A stretch of DNA of 5,039 nt, taken from Candidatus Competibacteraceae bacterium (GTDB taxonomy: Bacteria > Pseudomonadota > Gammaproteobacteria > Competibacterales > Competibacteraceae). Of the stretch, positions 1 to 5,039 are shown one piece after another. Location: NCBI GenBank assembly GCA_003527885.1, contig DPWB01000415.1, forward strand, positions 1 to 5,039, given 5' to 3'. The notes below the pieces were generated by a model. The model was given only the letters and a program-made list of their open reading frames with translations. It searched no databases and had not been told where the DNA came from. A program made the position numbers and the translations under genes. Position 1 is the stretch's first letter. Every line of letters starts with the position of its first letter.

Positions 1-42
1 TCTTTTCTTGTTTTCCTAATACTACACTCTCTTTTTTTTTTT
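1..42. other. Non-genomic T-rich tail beyond the sequencing adapter
   Basis: This T-rich stretch ends in eleven T's at 32-42, directly abutting the P5 adapter. The P5 oligonucleotide on Illumina flow cells carries a poly-T spacer at its 5' end, so the T run is best read as that spacer or as base-calling past the end of the template. Bases 1-31 match nothing I recognise and are probably noise called after the template ended. No gene, promoter or terminator should be assigned here. Confidence 0.85.
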
Positions 43-112
43 AATGATACGGCGACCACCGAGATCTACACTAGATCGCTCGTCGGCAGCGTCAGATGTG
101 TATAAGAGACAG
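43..112 (+). other. Illumina Nextera P5 adapter with i5 index and Tn5 mosaic end (contamination)
   Basis: Four adjoining pieces are recognisable. The P5 sequence beginning AATGATACGG lies at 43-71. The 8-base i5 index TAGATCGC, which I recall as the N501/S501 index, is at 72-79. The Nextera read-1 segment TCGTCGGCAGCGTC is at 80-93. The 19-base Tn5 mosaic end AGATGTGTATAAGAGACAG is at 94-112. This is library-construction sequence left untrimmed at a contig end. The mosaic end marks a transposase cut made in vitro and is not evidence for a transposon in the organism. Genomic DNA begins at 113. Confidence 0.98.
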
Positions 113-218
113 GGGCCACCACCCGAAACCGGTCGGCATGACGTTGCAACACGTCGAGAGTGCTGACCCCGATCGAGCCGGTCGAACCGAGAATGGTGAC
201 GCCGGTGCGCGCGCTCAC
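113..218 (-). CDS. dxr: 1-deoxy-D-xylulose 5-phosphate reductoisomerase, N-terminal fragment (truncated by contig end)
   Basis: Dxr (IspC) is the cytoplasmic enzyme that converts 1-deoxy-D-xylulose 5-phosphate to 2-C-methyl-D-erythritol 4-phosphate with NADPH, the committed step of the MEP isoprenoid pathway. Only the first 35 residues are present. They carry the NADPH-binding Rossmann motif GSTGSIG at residues 11-17, followed by STLDVLQ and FRVVA, which match the family's N-terminus very closely. The start is a GTG at 218-216 that overlaps the cdsA stop as GTGA, implying translational coupling. Family members are about 400 residues long, so more than 90 percent is missing. The frame stays open into the adapter as far as a TAG at 68-66, which would give a false 50-residue chimeric protein; its last 15 residues are not biological. 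Identity is firm from the motif and from its usual position after cdsA. Confidence 0.93.
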
Positions 219-1021
219 GGCCCGATCCCGTAAAGCCCCAGCAGAAAGACCGGCGCGGCGGCGCTCAGGCTGTCGACCCGGTCGAGCACGCCGCCGTGGC
301 CGGGCAGCAGCGATCCGCTGTCTTTCAGGCCGGACTGGCGCTTCATCATGCTTTCGAACAAATCGCCCACAATGGAAAATCCCACCGTGACCATGCAAAC
401 GGCGACAAATCCGAGTCCGCCGCCGACCTTCAAAAAAGCCGCGCCGACCAGGGCGAGGACGAGAGTCGCCAGACCGCCGCCCAGCGCGCCTTCCCAGGTC
501 TTGCCGGGGCTGATGGCCGGGGCCAGCTTGCGCCGCCCCCAACGCCGCCCGGCGAAATAGGCGCCGATATCGGCCGCCCAAACCAGCAGCAACAGGAACA
601 TTACGTAACGCGGGCCATAGTCGGCGCGCAACGCCATCAGCGCCGCCCAGGGAGCGGCCAACACCACCAACCCGGCCGCCGCCACCGTCACGGGGCGATC
701 CGGCCGTTCCGGGCGTCCGGCGTAACGCCACAACCAAACCAAAACCCCGCACCAAGCCCCGGCCACGGCAACCAGCAGGCCGCCGATGAAACCGCTCTTC
801 CCGAGCAGCGGCCAGATCAGCAAAATCAAGGCCAGCACCGCCGCCACATACCGCAGCCGTTCGCGGGCGCCGCTCCAGCCCGCCAACCTCGCCCATTCCC
901 AGGCACCGGGCAGGACCACCACCAACAGGGCCACGCCGAAACCGGAGGCGGGCAATTTCAACACCGCCCACACCACGATGGCAGCCAGGACCAAGGCGGT
1001 CAAAATACGCTGCCTAAGCAC
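215..1021 (-). CDS. cdsA: Phosphatidate cytidylyltransferase (CDP-diacylglycerol synthase)
   Basis: CdsA is an inner-membrane enzyme that makes CDP-diacylglycerol from phosphatidic acid and CTP, the precursor of bacterial phospholipids. The 268-residue protein is close to the family's usual 270-285. It is strongly hydrophobic, with apparent membrane segments near residues 7-21, 28-40, 58-73, 79-98, 112-130, 138-156 and 180-197. The family signature is intact at residues 224-250: S224, K227-R228, K233-D234, P240-G-H-G-G244 and the closing D247-R-V-D250. A second conserved block, SPGKTWEG, lies at 171-178, just after D151. The start is a GTG at 1021-1019, chosen because MLRQRILTAL is the typical family N-terminus. 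It overlaps the uppS stop by 8 bases, and only a weak G-rich stretch precedes it, so coupling to uppS translation is likely. Its stop overlaps the dxr start by 4 bases. Confidence 0.97.
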   Translation of the reverse strand: MLRQRILTALVLAAIVVWAVLKLPASGFGVALLVVVLPGAWEWARLAGWSGARERLRYVAAVLALILLIWPLLGKSGFIGGLLVAVAGAWCGVLVWLWRYAGRPERPDRPVTVAAAGLVVLAAPWAALMALRADYGPRYVMFLLLLVWAADIGAYFAGRRWGRRKLAPAISPGKTWEGALGGGLATLVLALVGAAFLKVGGGLGFVAVCMVTVGFSIVGDLFESMMKRQSGLKDSGSLLPGHGGVLDRVDSLSAAAPVFLLGLYGIGP

Positions 1022-1820
1022 GCCGCCCCCGCGCGATTTGCTCGCTGGTCAACCCGAAGCGGCGCTCCCGGCCCGCGAAGGCCGCGCACGCCGTCTCCAG
1101 GTCGGCGGGCTCGAAATCCGGCCACAGCCGGTCGGTGAAATACAGTTCCGTGTAGGCCATTTGCCACAGCAGAAAATTGCTGATGCGCTGCTCGCCGGCG
1201 GTGCGGATGAACAAATCCGGTTCGGGCAAATCGGCCAAGCAGGTATAGCGGTGCAAGGCGCTGGGGGTGATGTCCGCGCACCGCAACCGGCCCGCCACGA
1301 CCTCCTCGGACAGCCGGCGCGCCGCCTGGGCGATGTCCCAGCGCCCGCCGTAATTGGCGGCGATCACCAGCGTCAGGCCCGTGTTCTTGGAAGTGCGCCG
1401 CTCGGCTTTACGGATGTAATCTTGCAAGGTCGGGGAAAACGCGGCCGGTTCGCCGATGAAGCGCAACTGGATGTTGGCGTTGTCCATCCGGCGAATCTCG
1501 CCGCGCAAGGTGGTCAGGAACAAATTCATCAAGACTTCGATTTCCGGTCGGGGCCGGCGCCAGTTCTCGCTGCTGAACGCGAACAGGGTCAACACCTCGA
1601 TACCGCGTTCGCTGCACGCCCGCACGATCCGCCGCACCGTCCTGGCGCCCTCCCGGTGGCCGGTCGCGCGCGGCAGGGACCGCTGCTGCGCCCAACGCCC
1701 GTTGCCGTCCATGACGATGGCGATATGGCGGGGTAGCCGGTCGCGCGGCGGCGCGGCACCCGAAACTGGCGGCGGCGCGTCCAAAATCTCAGCTGACCTT
1801 CGGGAAAGCCCCGATCCCAA
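1014..1820 (-). CDS. uppS: Undecaprenyl diphosphate synthase (di-trans,poly-cis), start uncertain
   Basis: UppS extends farnesyl diphosphate with eight isopentenyl units in cis, making the C55 carrier lipid for peptidoglycan and O-antigen. All cis-prenyltransferase blocks are present, numbered from the 1820 start: HIAIVMDGNGRWA at 32-44 with catalytic Asp38, GH at 54-55, FSSENW at 82-87, the substrate-binding RTAGEQRISNFLLWQ at 206-220, and LWPDF at 232-236. The motif has Ala where RTGGE or RTSGE is usual, a mild variant. The start is doubtful because no ATG or GTG lies in frame upstream of the MDGN block. TTG at 1820-1818 gives 268 residues and TTG at 1784-1782 gives 256. The shorter form places the catalytic Asp at 26, the E. 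coli number, and is close to the E. coli length (253). Neither has a strong ribosome site. The gene lies 37 bases after frr and overlaps cdsA by 8. Confidence 0.96.
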   Translation of the reverse strand: MGSGLSRRSAEILDAPPPVSGAAPPRDRLPRHIAIVMDGNGRWAQQRSLPRATGHREGARTVRRIVRACSERGIEVLTLFAFSSENWRRPRPEIEVLMNLFLTTLRGEIRRMDNANIQLRFIGEPAAFSPTLQDYIRKAERRTSKNTGLTLVIAANYGGRWDIAQAARRLSEEVVAGRLRCADITPSALHRYTCLADLPEPDLFIRTAGEQRISNFLLWQMAYTELYFTDRLWPDFEPADLETACAAFAGRERRFGLTSEQIARGRRA

Positions 1821-1830
1821 TGTTCATTGG
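1817..1830. repeat. Short perfect inverted repeat at the uppS start
   Basis: CCAATG and CATTGG form perfect 6-base arms around a 2-base centre (TT). The element lies in the frr-uppS gap and contains the TTG start candidate of uppS on the minus strand. As RNA, a 2-base loop would force the inner pair open, leaving a weak stem of about five pairs. It may modestly affect initiation or may be chance; palindromes of this size are not rare. Confidence 0.4.
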
Positions 1831-1858
1831 ACTCGCCGGTCCCCGCCCCATGACCCCA

Positions 1859-2416
1859 TCAAATTTCCATCAATTCGGCCTCTTTGGCCGCCAACGCCTT
1901 ATCCACCGCTTGAATGTGCCGGTCGGTGAGTTTCTGGATCTCATCCTGCGCCTGACGTTCGGCATCCTCGGTAATTTTCTTGTCCTTGAGCCAAGTTTTG
2001 AGCTGGTTGTTGGCGTCGCGGCGGATGTTGCGGATCGCCACCTTGGCGCCTTCGCCTTCGTGGCGGACGACCTTGACCAGATCGCGGCGGCGCTCCTCGG
2101 TCAGCGCCGGCAGCGGCACCCGGATCGTGGTGCCGGCGGAGGCCGGATTCAACCCCAGATCGGATTTCAGGATGGCTTTCTCGATCGGCCCGATCAGGTT
2201 CTTTTCCCAAGGCGTCACCAGCAAGGTCCGGGCGTCGGCGATCCCGACCGAGGCAACCTGATTGAGCGGCACGTCGGAACCGTAATAACTGACCATGAGG
2301 TGATCCAGCAGGCTGGCGTGGGCCCGGCCCGTGCGCAGTTTGGTCAATTCCTGCTTGAGGCTGTCGACGCTTTTGACCATCCGGTCGGCGGATTCTTTTT
2401 TGAGATCATCGATCAT
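1859..2416 (-). CDS. frr: Ribosome recycling factor
   Basis: RRF is a cytoplasmic tRNA-mimicking factor that, with EF-G, splits the post-termination ribosome so it can start again. From the chosen ATG at 2416-2414 the protein is 185 residues, exactly the E. coli length. It aligns without gaps, with the essential arginine at residue 132 inside the block RRDAN (132-136). Other hallmarks are LRTGRA at 27-32, the SDLGLNP-SAG stretch at 85-94, IRVPLP at 98-103 and LTEERR at 105-110. Residues 1-30 and about 105-185 form the long helices of domain I, with the small beta-rich domain II between. GCGGGA lies 9 bases upstream and supports this start. An ATG at 2425-2423 overlaps the pyrH stop as ATGA and would add three residues (MTT); it is a reasonable alternative. 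A farther GTG at 2461 lies well inside pyrH and is unlikely. Translation is probably coupled to pyrH. Confidence 0.97.
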   Translation of the reverse strand: MIDDLKKESADRMVKSVDSLKQELTKLRTGRAHASLLDHLMVSYYGSDVPLNQVASVGIADARTLLVTPWEKNLIGPIEKAILKSDLGLNPASAGTTIRVPLPALTEERRRDLVKVVRHEGEGAKVAIRNIRRDANNQLKTWLKDKKITEDAERQAQDEIQKLTDRHIQAVDKALAAKEAELMEI

Positions 2417-2421
2417 GGTCG

Positions 2422-3153
2422 TCATTCCCGCGCCACGGAAGTGCCCAGGTTGTCCCCGCACACGATCCGCACCAGATCACCGTGGCGATTGATGTTGAAC
2501 ACTTTCAGCGGCAGGTCGTGCTCGCGGCACATCACGATGGCCGTGGCGTCCATCACTTGAAGCTTGCGGGCCAGGGCTTCGTCGTAGGTGAGCCGGTCGT
2601 AGCGCACCGCCGTCGGATCCTTGAAAGGGTCGGCGGAATAAATGCCGTCCACCTTGGTGGCCTTGATCATCACCTCGGCGTTGATCTCGATGGCGCGCAG
2701 GCTGGCGGCGGAGTCGGTGGTGAAAAACGGGTTGCCGGTGCCGGCGGCGAAAATCACCACCCGGCCTTTTTCCAGATGGCGGATGGCGCGGCGGCGGATG
2801 TAATCCTCGCAAACCTGATTGACGCGCACCGCCGACATCACCCGCGTGAACACGCCGAGCCGCTCCAGGGTGTCCTGCATGGCCAGCGAGTTCATCACGG
2901 TCGCCAGCATCCCCATGTGATCGGCGGTCACCCGGTCCATCCCGGCCTTGGCCAAACCGGCCCCGCGAAACAGATTTCCGCCGCCGATCACCATGCCCAC
3001 CCCCACGCCGAGCCGGCTCAACTGACCGACCTCGCCGGCGATGCGGGCGAGCACTTCGGTATCGATTCCAAAGTCCCCCTCGCCCATCAGGGCTTCGCCG
3101 CTGAGCTTGAGGAGAATCCGCTTGTAGATCGGTCTGGAATCCTGCATGGGCAT
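2422..3153 (-). CDS. pyrH: Uridylate kinase (UMP kinase)
   Basis: PyrH is a cytoplasmic hexameric kinase that phosphorylates UMP to UDP with ATP. It belongs to the amino-acid-kinase fold, is activated by GTP and inhibited by UTP in most bacteria, and supplies UTP and CTP. The 243 residues match the usual 240. Visible motifs are [12 protein letters not shown] at 11-22 (nucleotide-binding Lys and Gly), the glycine-rich [17 protein letters not shown] at 55-71, [11 protein letters not shown] at 78-88, [14 protein letters not shown] at 137-150 for phosphate and UMP contacts, and [13 protein letters not shown] at 164-176. The start is ATG at 3153-3151. A second ATG two codons later (3147-3145) is also possible, and the ribosome site ACGGAT is weak. 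The stop overlaps one candidate frr start by 4 bases. It follows tsf after a gap with a possible promoter, so it may be transcribed both by read-through and on its own. Confidence 0.98.
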   Translation of the reverse strand: MPMQDSRPIYKRILLKLSGEALMGEGDFGIDTEVLARIAGEVGQLSRLGVGVGMVIGGGNLFRGAGLAKAGMDRVTADHMGMLATVMNSLAMQDTLERLGVFTRVMSAVRVNQVCEDYIRRRAIRHLEKGRVVIFAAGTGNPFFTTDSAASLRAIEINAEVMIKATKVDGIYSADPFKDPTAVRYDRLTYDEALARKLQVMDATAIVMCREHDLPLKVFNINRHGDLVRIVCGDNLGTSVARE

Positions 3154-3183
3154 CGGCGCGATCCGTGGGATGACAACGGGCGG

Positions 3184-3213
3184 ATTGTACTGTATTAGCG
3201 GTCAGGACGGCAG
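3184..3213 (-). promoter_or_regulatory. Possible sigma70-type promoter for pyrH
   Basis: On the minus strand the gap before pyrH holds TACAAT (3189-3184), five of six matches to the -10 consensus, with CTGCCG (3213-3208), three of six matches to the -35, at an 18-base spacing. It lies about 30 bases upstream of the pyrH start and downstream of the stem-loop after tsf, which is a sensible place for a promoter driving pyrH-frr-uppS-cdsA-dxr. The -35 is weak and such matches arise by chance, so this is a suggestion only. Confidence 0.35.
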
Positions 3214-3222
3214 AGGCGGGTG

Positions 3223-3242
3223 CCGGACCGGTCGCGGTCCGG
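3223..3242 (-). other. GC-rich stem-loop after tsf, without a U tract
   Basis: CCGGACC and GGTCCGG form perfect 7-base arms around a 6-base loop, beginning 7 bases past the tsf stop codon. The transcript then continues CACCCGCC with no run of U, so it does not fit a standard intrinsic terminator. It could be an mRNA 3'-end stabiliser, a processing or pausing element, or a weak partial terminator that separates tsf from pyrH while allowing read-through. The structure is directly visible; its role is inferred. Confidence 0.6.
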
Positions 3243-3249
3243 TGGCCCT

Positions 3250-4128
3250 TCAACCGCCGCGGACTTGGGCCATCACCTCGGCGGCAAAGTTGTCGGCCTT
3301 TTTTTCGATGCCCTCCCCCAGTTCGAAGCGCTCGAACCGGACCACCCTGGCGTCGCGGGCCGCGAGCAATTTTTCCACGGTTTGGTCGGGGTCCTTGACG
3401 AAGGCTTGGCCCAGCAAGGTGATTTCGTCGAAATACTTGCGCAAGCGGCCCTCGACCATCTTTTCGACGATGCTGGCCGGTTTGCCGCTGGTCGCGGCCT
3501 GGGCGGCGTAGATTTCCTTCTCCTTGGCCACCACCTCGGCCGGAACCTGATCGGCGCTGACGCACAGCGGCCGGCTGGCGGCCACGTGCATGGCGATGTC
3601 CTTGGCCAGCCCGGCGTCGCCGCCCGCCAACTCCACCAGCACCCCGATGCGGGTGCCGTGCAGGTAACTGCCCAGCACACCCTTGGGGTTGCTGAACCGG
3701 ACGCAACGCCGGACGTTGATGTTCTCACCGATCTTGGCGATGCAGTCGCGCCGGTTCTGCTCGACGCTTTGGCCGTTGGCCATAGGGGCCGCCAGTAGCG
3801 CGTCCAGATCCGCCGGCCCCACGGCCAGCGCGGTTTCGGCCACCGCGGCGGCGAACGCCCGGAAATCATCGTTTTTGGTGACGAAATCGGTTTCGCAGTT
3901 GATCTCGACCATGGCGGCCGCGCCAGCGGCCTGCCCGATCGCGACCAGACCTTCGGCGGCGACGCGGCTGGCCTTCTTGTCGGCCTTGGCCTGACCGGCC
4001 TTGCGCATCGACTCGACCGCCGCTTCGATATCACCGCCGGTTTCTTGCAGGGCCTTCTTGCATTCCATCAGTCCCGAACCCGTGCGCTCCCGCAGCTCCT
4101 TGACCAGCGCCGCCGTAATGTCCGCCAT
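3250..4128 (-). CDS. tsf: Translation elongation factor Ts
   Basis: EF-Ts is the cytoplasmic nucleotide-exchange factor that releases GDP from EF-Tu, regenerating EF-Tu for aminoacyl-tRNA delivery. The 292 residues compare with 283 in E. coli. The N-terminal UBA-like domain covers about residues 1-50 ([24 protein letters not shown] at 4-27). The core carries the EF-Tu-contacting TDFV block at 80-83, within [21 protein letters not shown] lies at 132-141, [14 protein letters not shown] at 153-167 and DIAMHVAAS at 177-185. The C-terminal part includes [14 protein letters not shown] at 214-229 and [10 protein letters not shown] at 268-277. The ATG at 4128-4126 is supported by AGAGGTAGGA at 4142-4133, which offers two overlapping Shine-Dalgarno matches at 9- and 4-base spacing. 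The gene follows rpsB, its usual partner, but an intrinsic terminator lies between the two. Confidence 0.98.
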   Translation of the reverse strand: MADITAALVKELRERTGSGLMECKKALQETGGDIEAAVESMRKAGQAKADKKASRVAAEGLVAIGQAAGAAAMVEINCETDFVTKNDDFRAFAAAVAETALAVGPADLDALLAAPMANGQSVEQNRRDCIAKIGENINVRRCVRFSNPKGVLGSYLHGTRIGVLVELAGGDAGLAKDIAMHVAASRPLCVSADQVPAEVVAKEKEIYAAQAATSGKPASIVEKMVEGRLRKYFDEITLLGQAFVKDPDQTVEKLLAARDARVVRFERFELGEGIEKKADNFAAEVMAQVRGG

Positions 4129-4204
4129 GCTTTCCTACCTCTGACAAAATCGAGCTAAAGTAAAACCCGCTTCATGAAATCAGCCTGAACGACCGCAATC
4201 CCGC

Positions 4205-4236
4205 AAAAAAAGCCCGCGCGCCGAGCGCGCGAGCCC
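4205..4236 (-). terminator. Rho-independent terminator between rpsB and tsf
   Basis: On the minus strand GCTCGCGCGC (4234-4225) pairs with GCGCGCGGGC (4221-4212), ten pairs with one G-U, around a 3-base TCG loop. Seven T's follow immediately (4211-4205). This is a textbook intrinsic terminator, starting about 30 bases past the rpsB stop and ending 76 bases before the tsf start. In proteobacteria rpsB and tsf are usually co-transcribed, so it probably acts as a partial terminator giving more S2 message than EF-Ts message, unless tsf has its own promoter in the short gap. I find no convincing promoter there. Confidence 0.88.
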
Positions 4237-4264
4237 TCTTGCAAGCGCCGCCAGGGGTTCAGGT

Positions 4265-5023
4265 TCAAACGCCGCCTTCGGCCGGGAGCGGGTCCTCGGG
4301 GATTTCAACGAACTCTTCCTCGGCGCTGCGACCGGACGCCAGCAGCGCCCGGCCCTCCAGCGCCGCCTCGGCCACGCCGCCGACGTACAGCTGGATGGCG
4401 CGGATGGCGTCATCGTTACCGGGGATGACGTAGTTCACGCCATCGGGGGAATGGTTGGTATCCACCACGCCGAGCACGGGGATTCCCAGCTTGTTGGCTT
4501 CCTGCACGGCGATTCGCTCGTGGCCGACATCGATCACGAACAAAGCGTCCGGCAGGCTGGCCATGTCCTTGATACCGCCCAGGCTGCGCTCCAGCTTGTC
4601 CATATCCCGGCGCAAGCCGATCACTTCCTTTTTGGCCAGGCGCTCGAAAGTGCCGTCCTGCGCCATCAATTCCAGTTCTTTAAGCCGCTTGATCGACTGG
4701 CGGACCGTCTTGAAATTGGTCAACATGCCGCCCAGCCAGCGGTGGTTGACATAGGGCATACCCGCGCGGATCGCCGCCTCGGCGGTCGCCTCGCGCGCCG
4801 AGCGCTTGGTGCCGACCAACAGGACTTTTCCGCCCTTGGACGCCATTTTCCCCACGTAATTCAGCGCGTCCAAGTACAGCGGCAGGGTCTTTTCCAGGTT
4901 GATGATGTGAATTTTGCTGCGCGCCCCGAAAATATACGGAGCCATCTTGGGGTTCCAGTAACGCGTCTGGTGGCCGAAATGCACGCCGGCCTCCAGCATC
5001 TGGCGCATCGAAATAGTCGCCAT
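4265..5023 (-). CDS. rpsB: 30S ribosomal protein S2
   Basis: S2 is a late-assembling protein of the small ribosomal subunit, sitting between the head and body and needed for S1 to bind. The protein has 252 residues against 241 in E. coli; the excess is mostly in the acidic tail ([17 protein letters not shown]). Family marks are the N-terminal [22 protein letters not shown] (6-27), [15 protein letters not shown] (32-46), [17 protein letters not shown] (95-111) and the second S2 signature [19 protein letters not shown] (158-176), followed by the conserved [29 protein letters not shown]. The start is ATG at 5023-5021. In E. coli S2 represses its own operon through the leader upstream of rpsB; that region lies outside this window, so whether it happens here cannot be judged. 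Confidence 0.99.
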   Translation of the reverse strand: MATISMRQMLEAGVHFGHQTRYWNPKMAPYIFGARSKIHIINLEKTLPLYLDALNYVGKMASKGGKVLLVGTKRSAREATAEAAIRAGMPYVNHRWLGGMLTNFKTVRQSIKRLKELELMAQDGTFERLAKKEVIGLRRDMDKLERSLGGIKDMASLPDALFVIDVGHERIAVQEANKLGIPVLGVVDTNHSPDGVNYVIPGNDDAIRAIQLYVGGVAEAALEGRALLASGRSAEEEFVEIPEDPLPAEGGV

Positions 5024-5033
5024 CGCCGAACAG

Positions 5034-5039
5034 TCTCCT
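5034..5039 (-). promoter_or_regulatory. Ribosome binding site of rpsB at the window edge
   Basis: AGGAGA on the minus strand is a near-consensus Shine-Dalgarno sequence 10 bases before the rpsB ATG. It confirms the chosen start. The spacing is slightly long but within the working range. The rest of the leader is cut off by the end of the window. Confidence 0.75.

Noticed and set aside
1..42. T-rich segment as a terminator tail or AT-rich promoter
   Set aside because: It lies outside the adapter, so it is not part of the genome.
94..112. Tn5 mosaic end as a sign of a transposon in the genome
   Set aside because: It is joined directly to the Nextera read-1 segment, index and P5 sequence, so it comes from in vitro tagmentation. 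No transposase or resistance gene is present.
206..210. RTAGE instead of RTGGE in UppS as a loss-of-function change (residue numbers of UppS)
   Set aside because: The flanking catalytic and binding residues are intact and this position tolerates small residues within the family, so it is a mild variant. The numbers given here are residues, not bases.
66..971. Long minus-strand open frame of 301 residues crossing cdsA, dxr and the adapter
   Set aside because: Over most of its length it is a Gly/Arg-rich out-of-frame reading of cdsA, common in GC-rich DNA. Only its last part coincides with the real dxr start, and then it runs into adapter.
296..1736. Plus-strand open frames of 280 and 316 residues antisense to cdsA and uppS
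   Set aside because: Their translations are low-complexity (Gln, Pro, Arg, Ala, His rich) with no recognisable domain. They lie wholly opposite well-supported genes, as expected from codon bias in GC-rich sequence.
2417..2461. Longer frr starting at GTG 2461 (200 residues)
   Set aside because: The extra residues are not typical of RRF and would overlap pyrH by about 40 bases. The 185-residue form matches E. coli in length and numbering and has a spaced GCGGGA.
1820..3198. Plus-strand open frames of 246 and 238 residues antisense to frr and pyrH
   Set aside because: They mirror the codon pattern of the conserved genes on the other strand and show no family motif, no convincing ribosome site and no separate intergenic space.
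113..5039. An undescribed accessory or defence system
   Set aside because: Every gene is a core housekeeping gene in its standard proteobacterial order, no coding space is left over, and no gap exceeds about 140 bases.

Overview
The window is the end of a contig from a GC-rich proteobacterium, most likely a gammaproteobacterium. The gene order rpsB-tsf-pyrH-frr-uppS-cdsA-dxr is the classic proteobacterial cluster. The proteins read closely like their E. coli counterparts: the ribosome recycling factor is the same length (185 residues) and its essential arginine falls at the same number. Lineage below class level cannot be read from these sequences with any certainty.

Layout: all genes are on the minus strand, so transcription runs from the right edge to the left. 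From right to left the genes are rpsB (ribosomal protein S2, 5023-4265), an intrinsic terminator at about 4236-4205, tsf (elongation factor Ts, 4128-3250), a 96-base gap with a GC-rich stem-loop and a possible promoter, pyrH (UMP kinase, 3153-2422), frr (ribosome recycling factor, 2416-1859), uppS (undecaprenyl diphosphate synthase, 1820-1014), cdsA (phosphatidate cytidylyltransferase, 1021-215) and the first 35 codons of dxr (DXP reductoisomerase, 218-113). Downstream of pyrH the genes are tightly packed, with 4- and 8-base overlaps or gaps of a few tens of bases, as expected for one co-transcribed, translationally coupled unit.

Bases 1-112 are not genomic. They are an Illumina Nextera P5 adapter (43-112) including a recognisable i5 index, preceded by a poly-T run and an unplaceable T-rich tail. 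Read on the minus strand this is ordinary read-through: insert, mosaic end, index, P5, poly-A, then noise. The real DNA begins at base 113 and dxr is cut there by the end of the sequenced fragment, not by a biological event.

Functionally the cluster joins protein synthesis (S2, EF-Ts, RRF) to pyrimidine nucleotide supply (UMP kinase) and envelope building. UppS makes the C55 lipid carrier, CdsA makes CDP-diacylglycerol, and Dxr starts the MEP pathway that supplies the isoprenoid units UppS uses. I see no mobile element, CRISPR array, tRNA, rRNA or accessory system, and no undescribed system. The points worth a second look are the adapter artefact, the regulatory structures in the two larger gaps, and the unusual start region of uppS.
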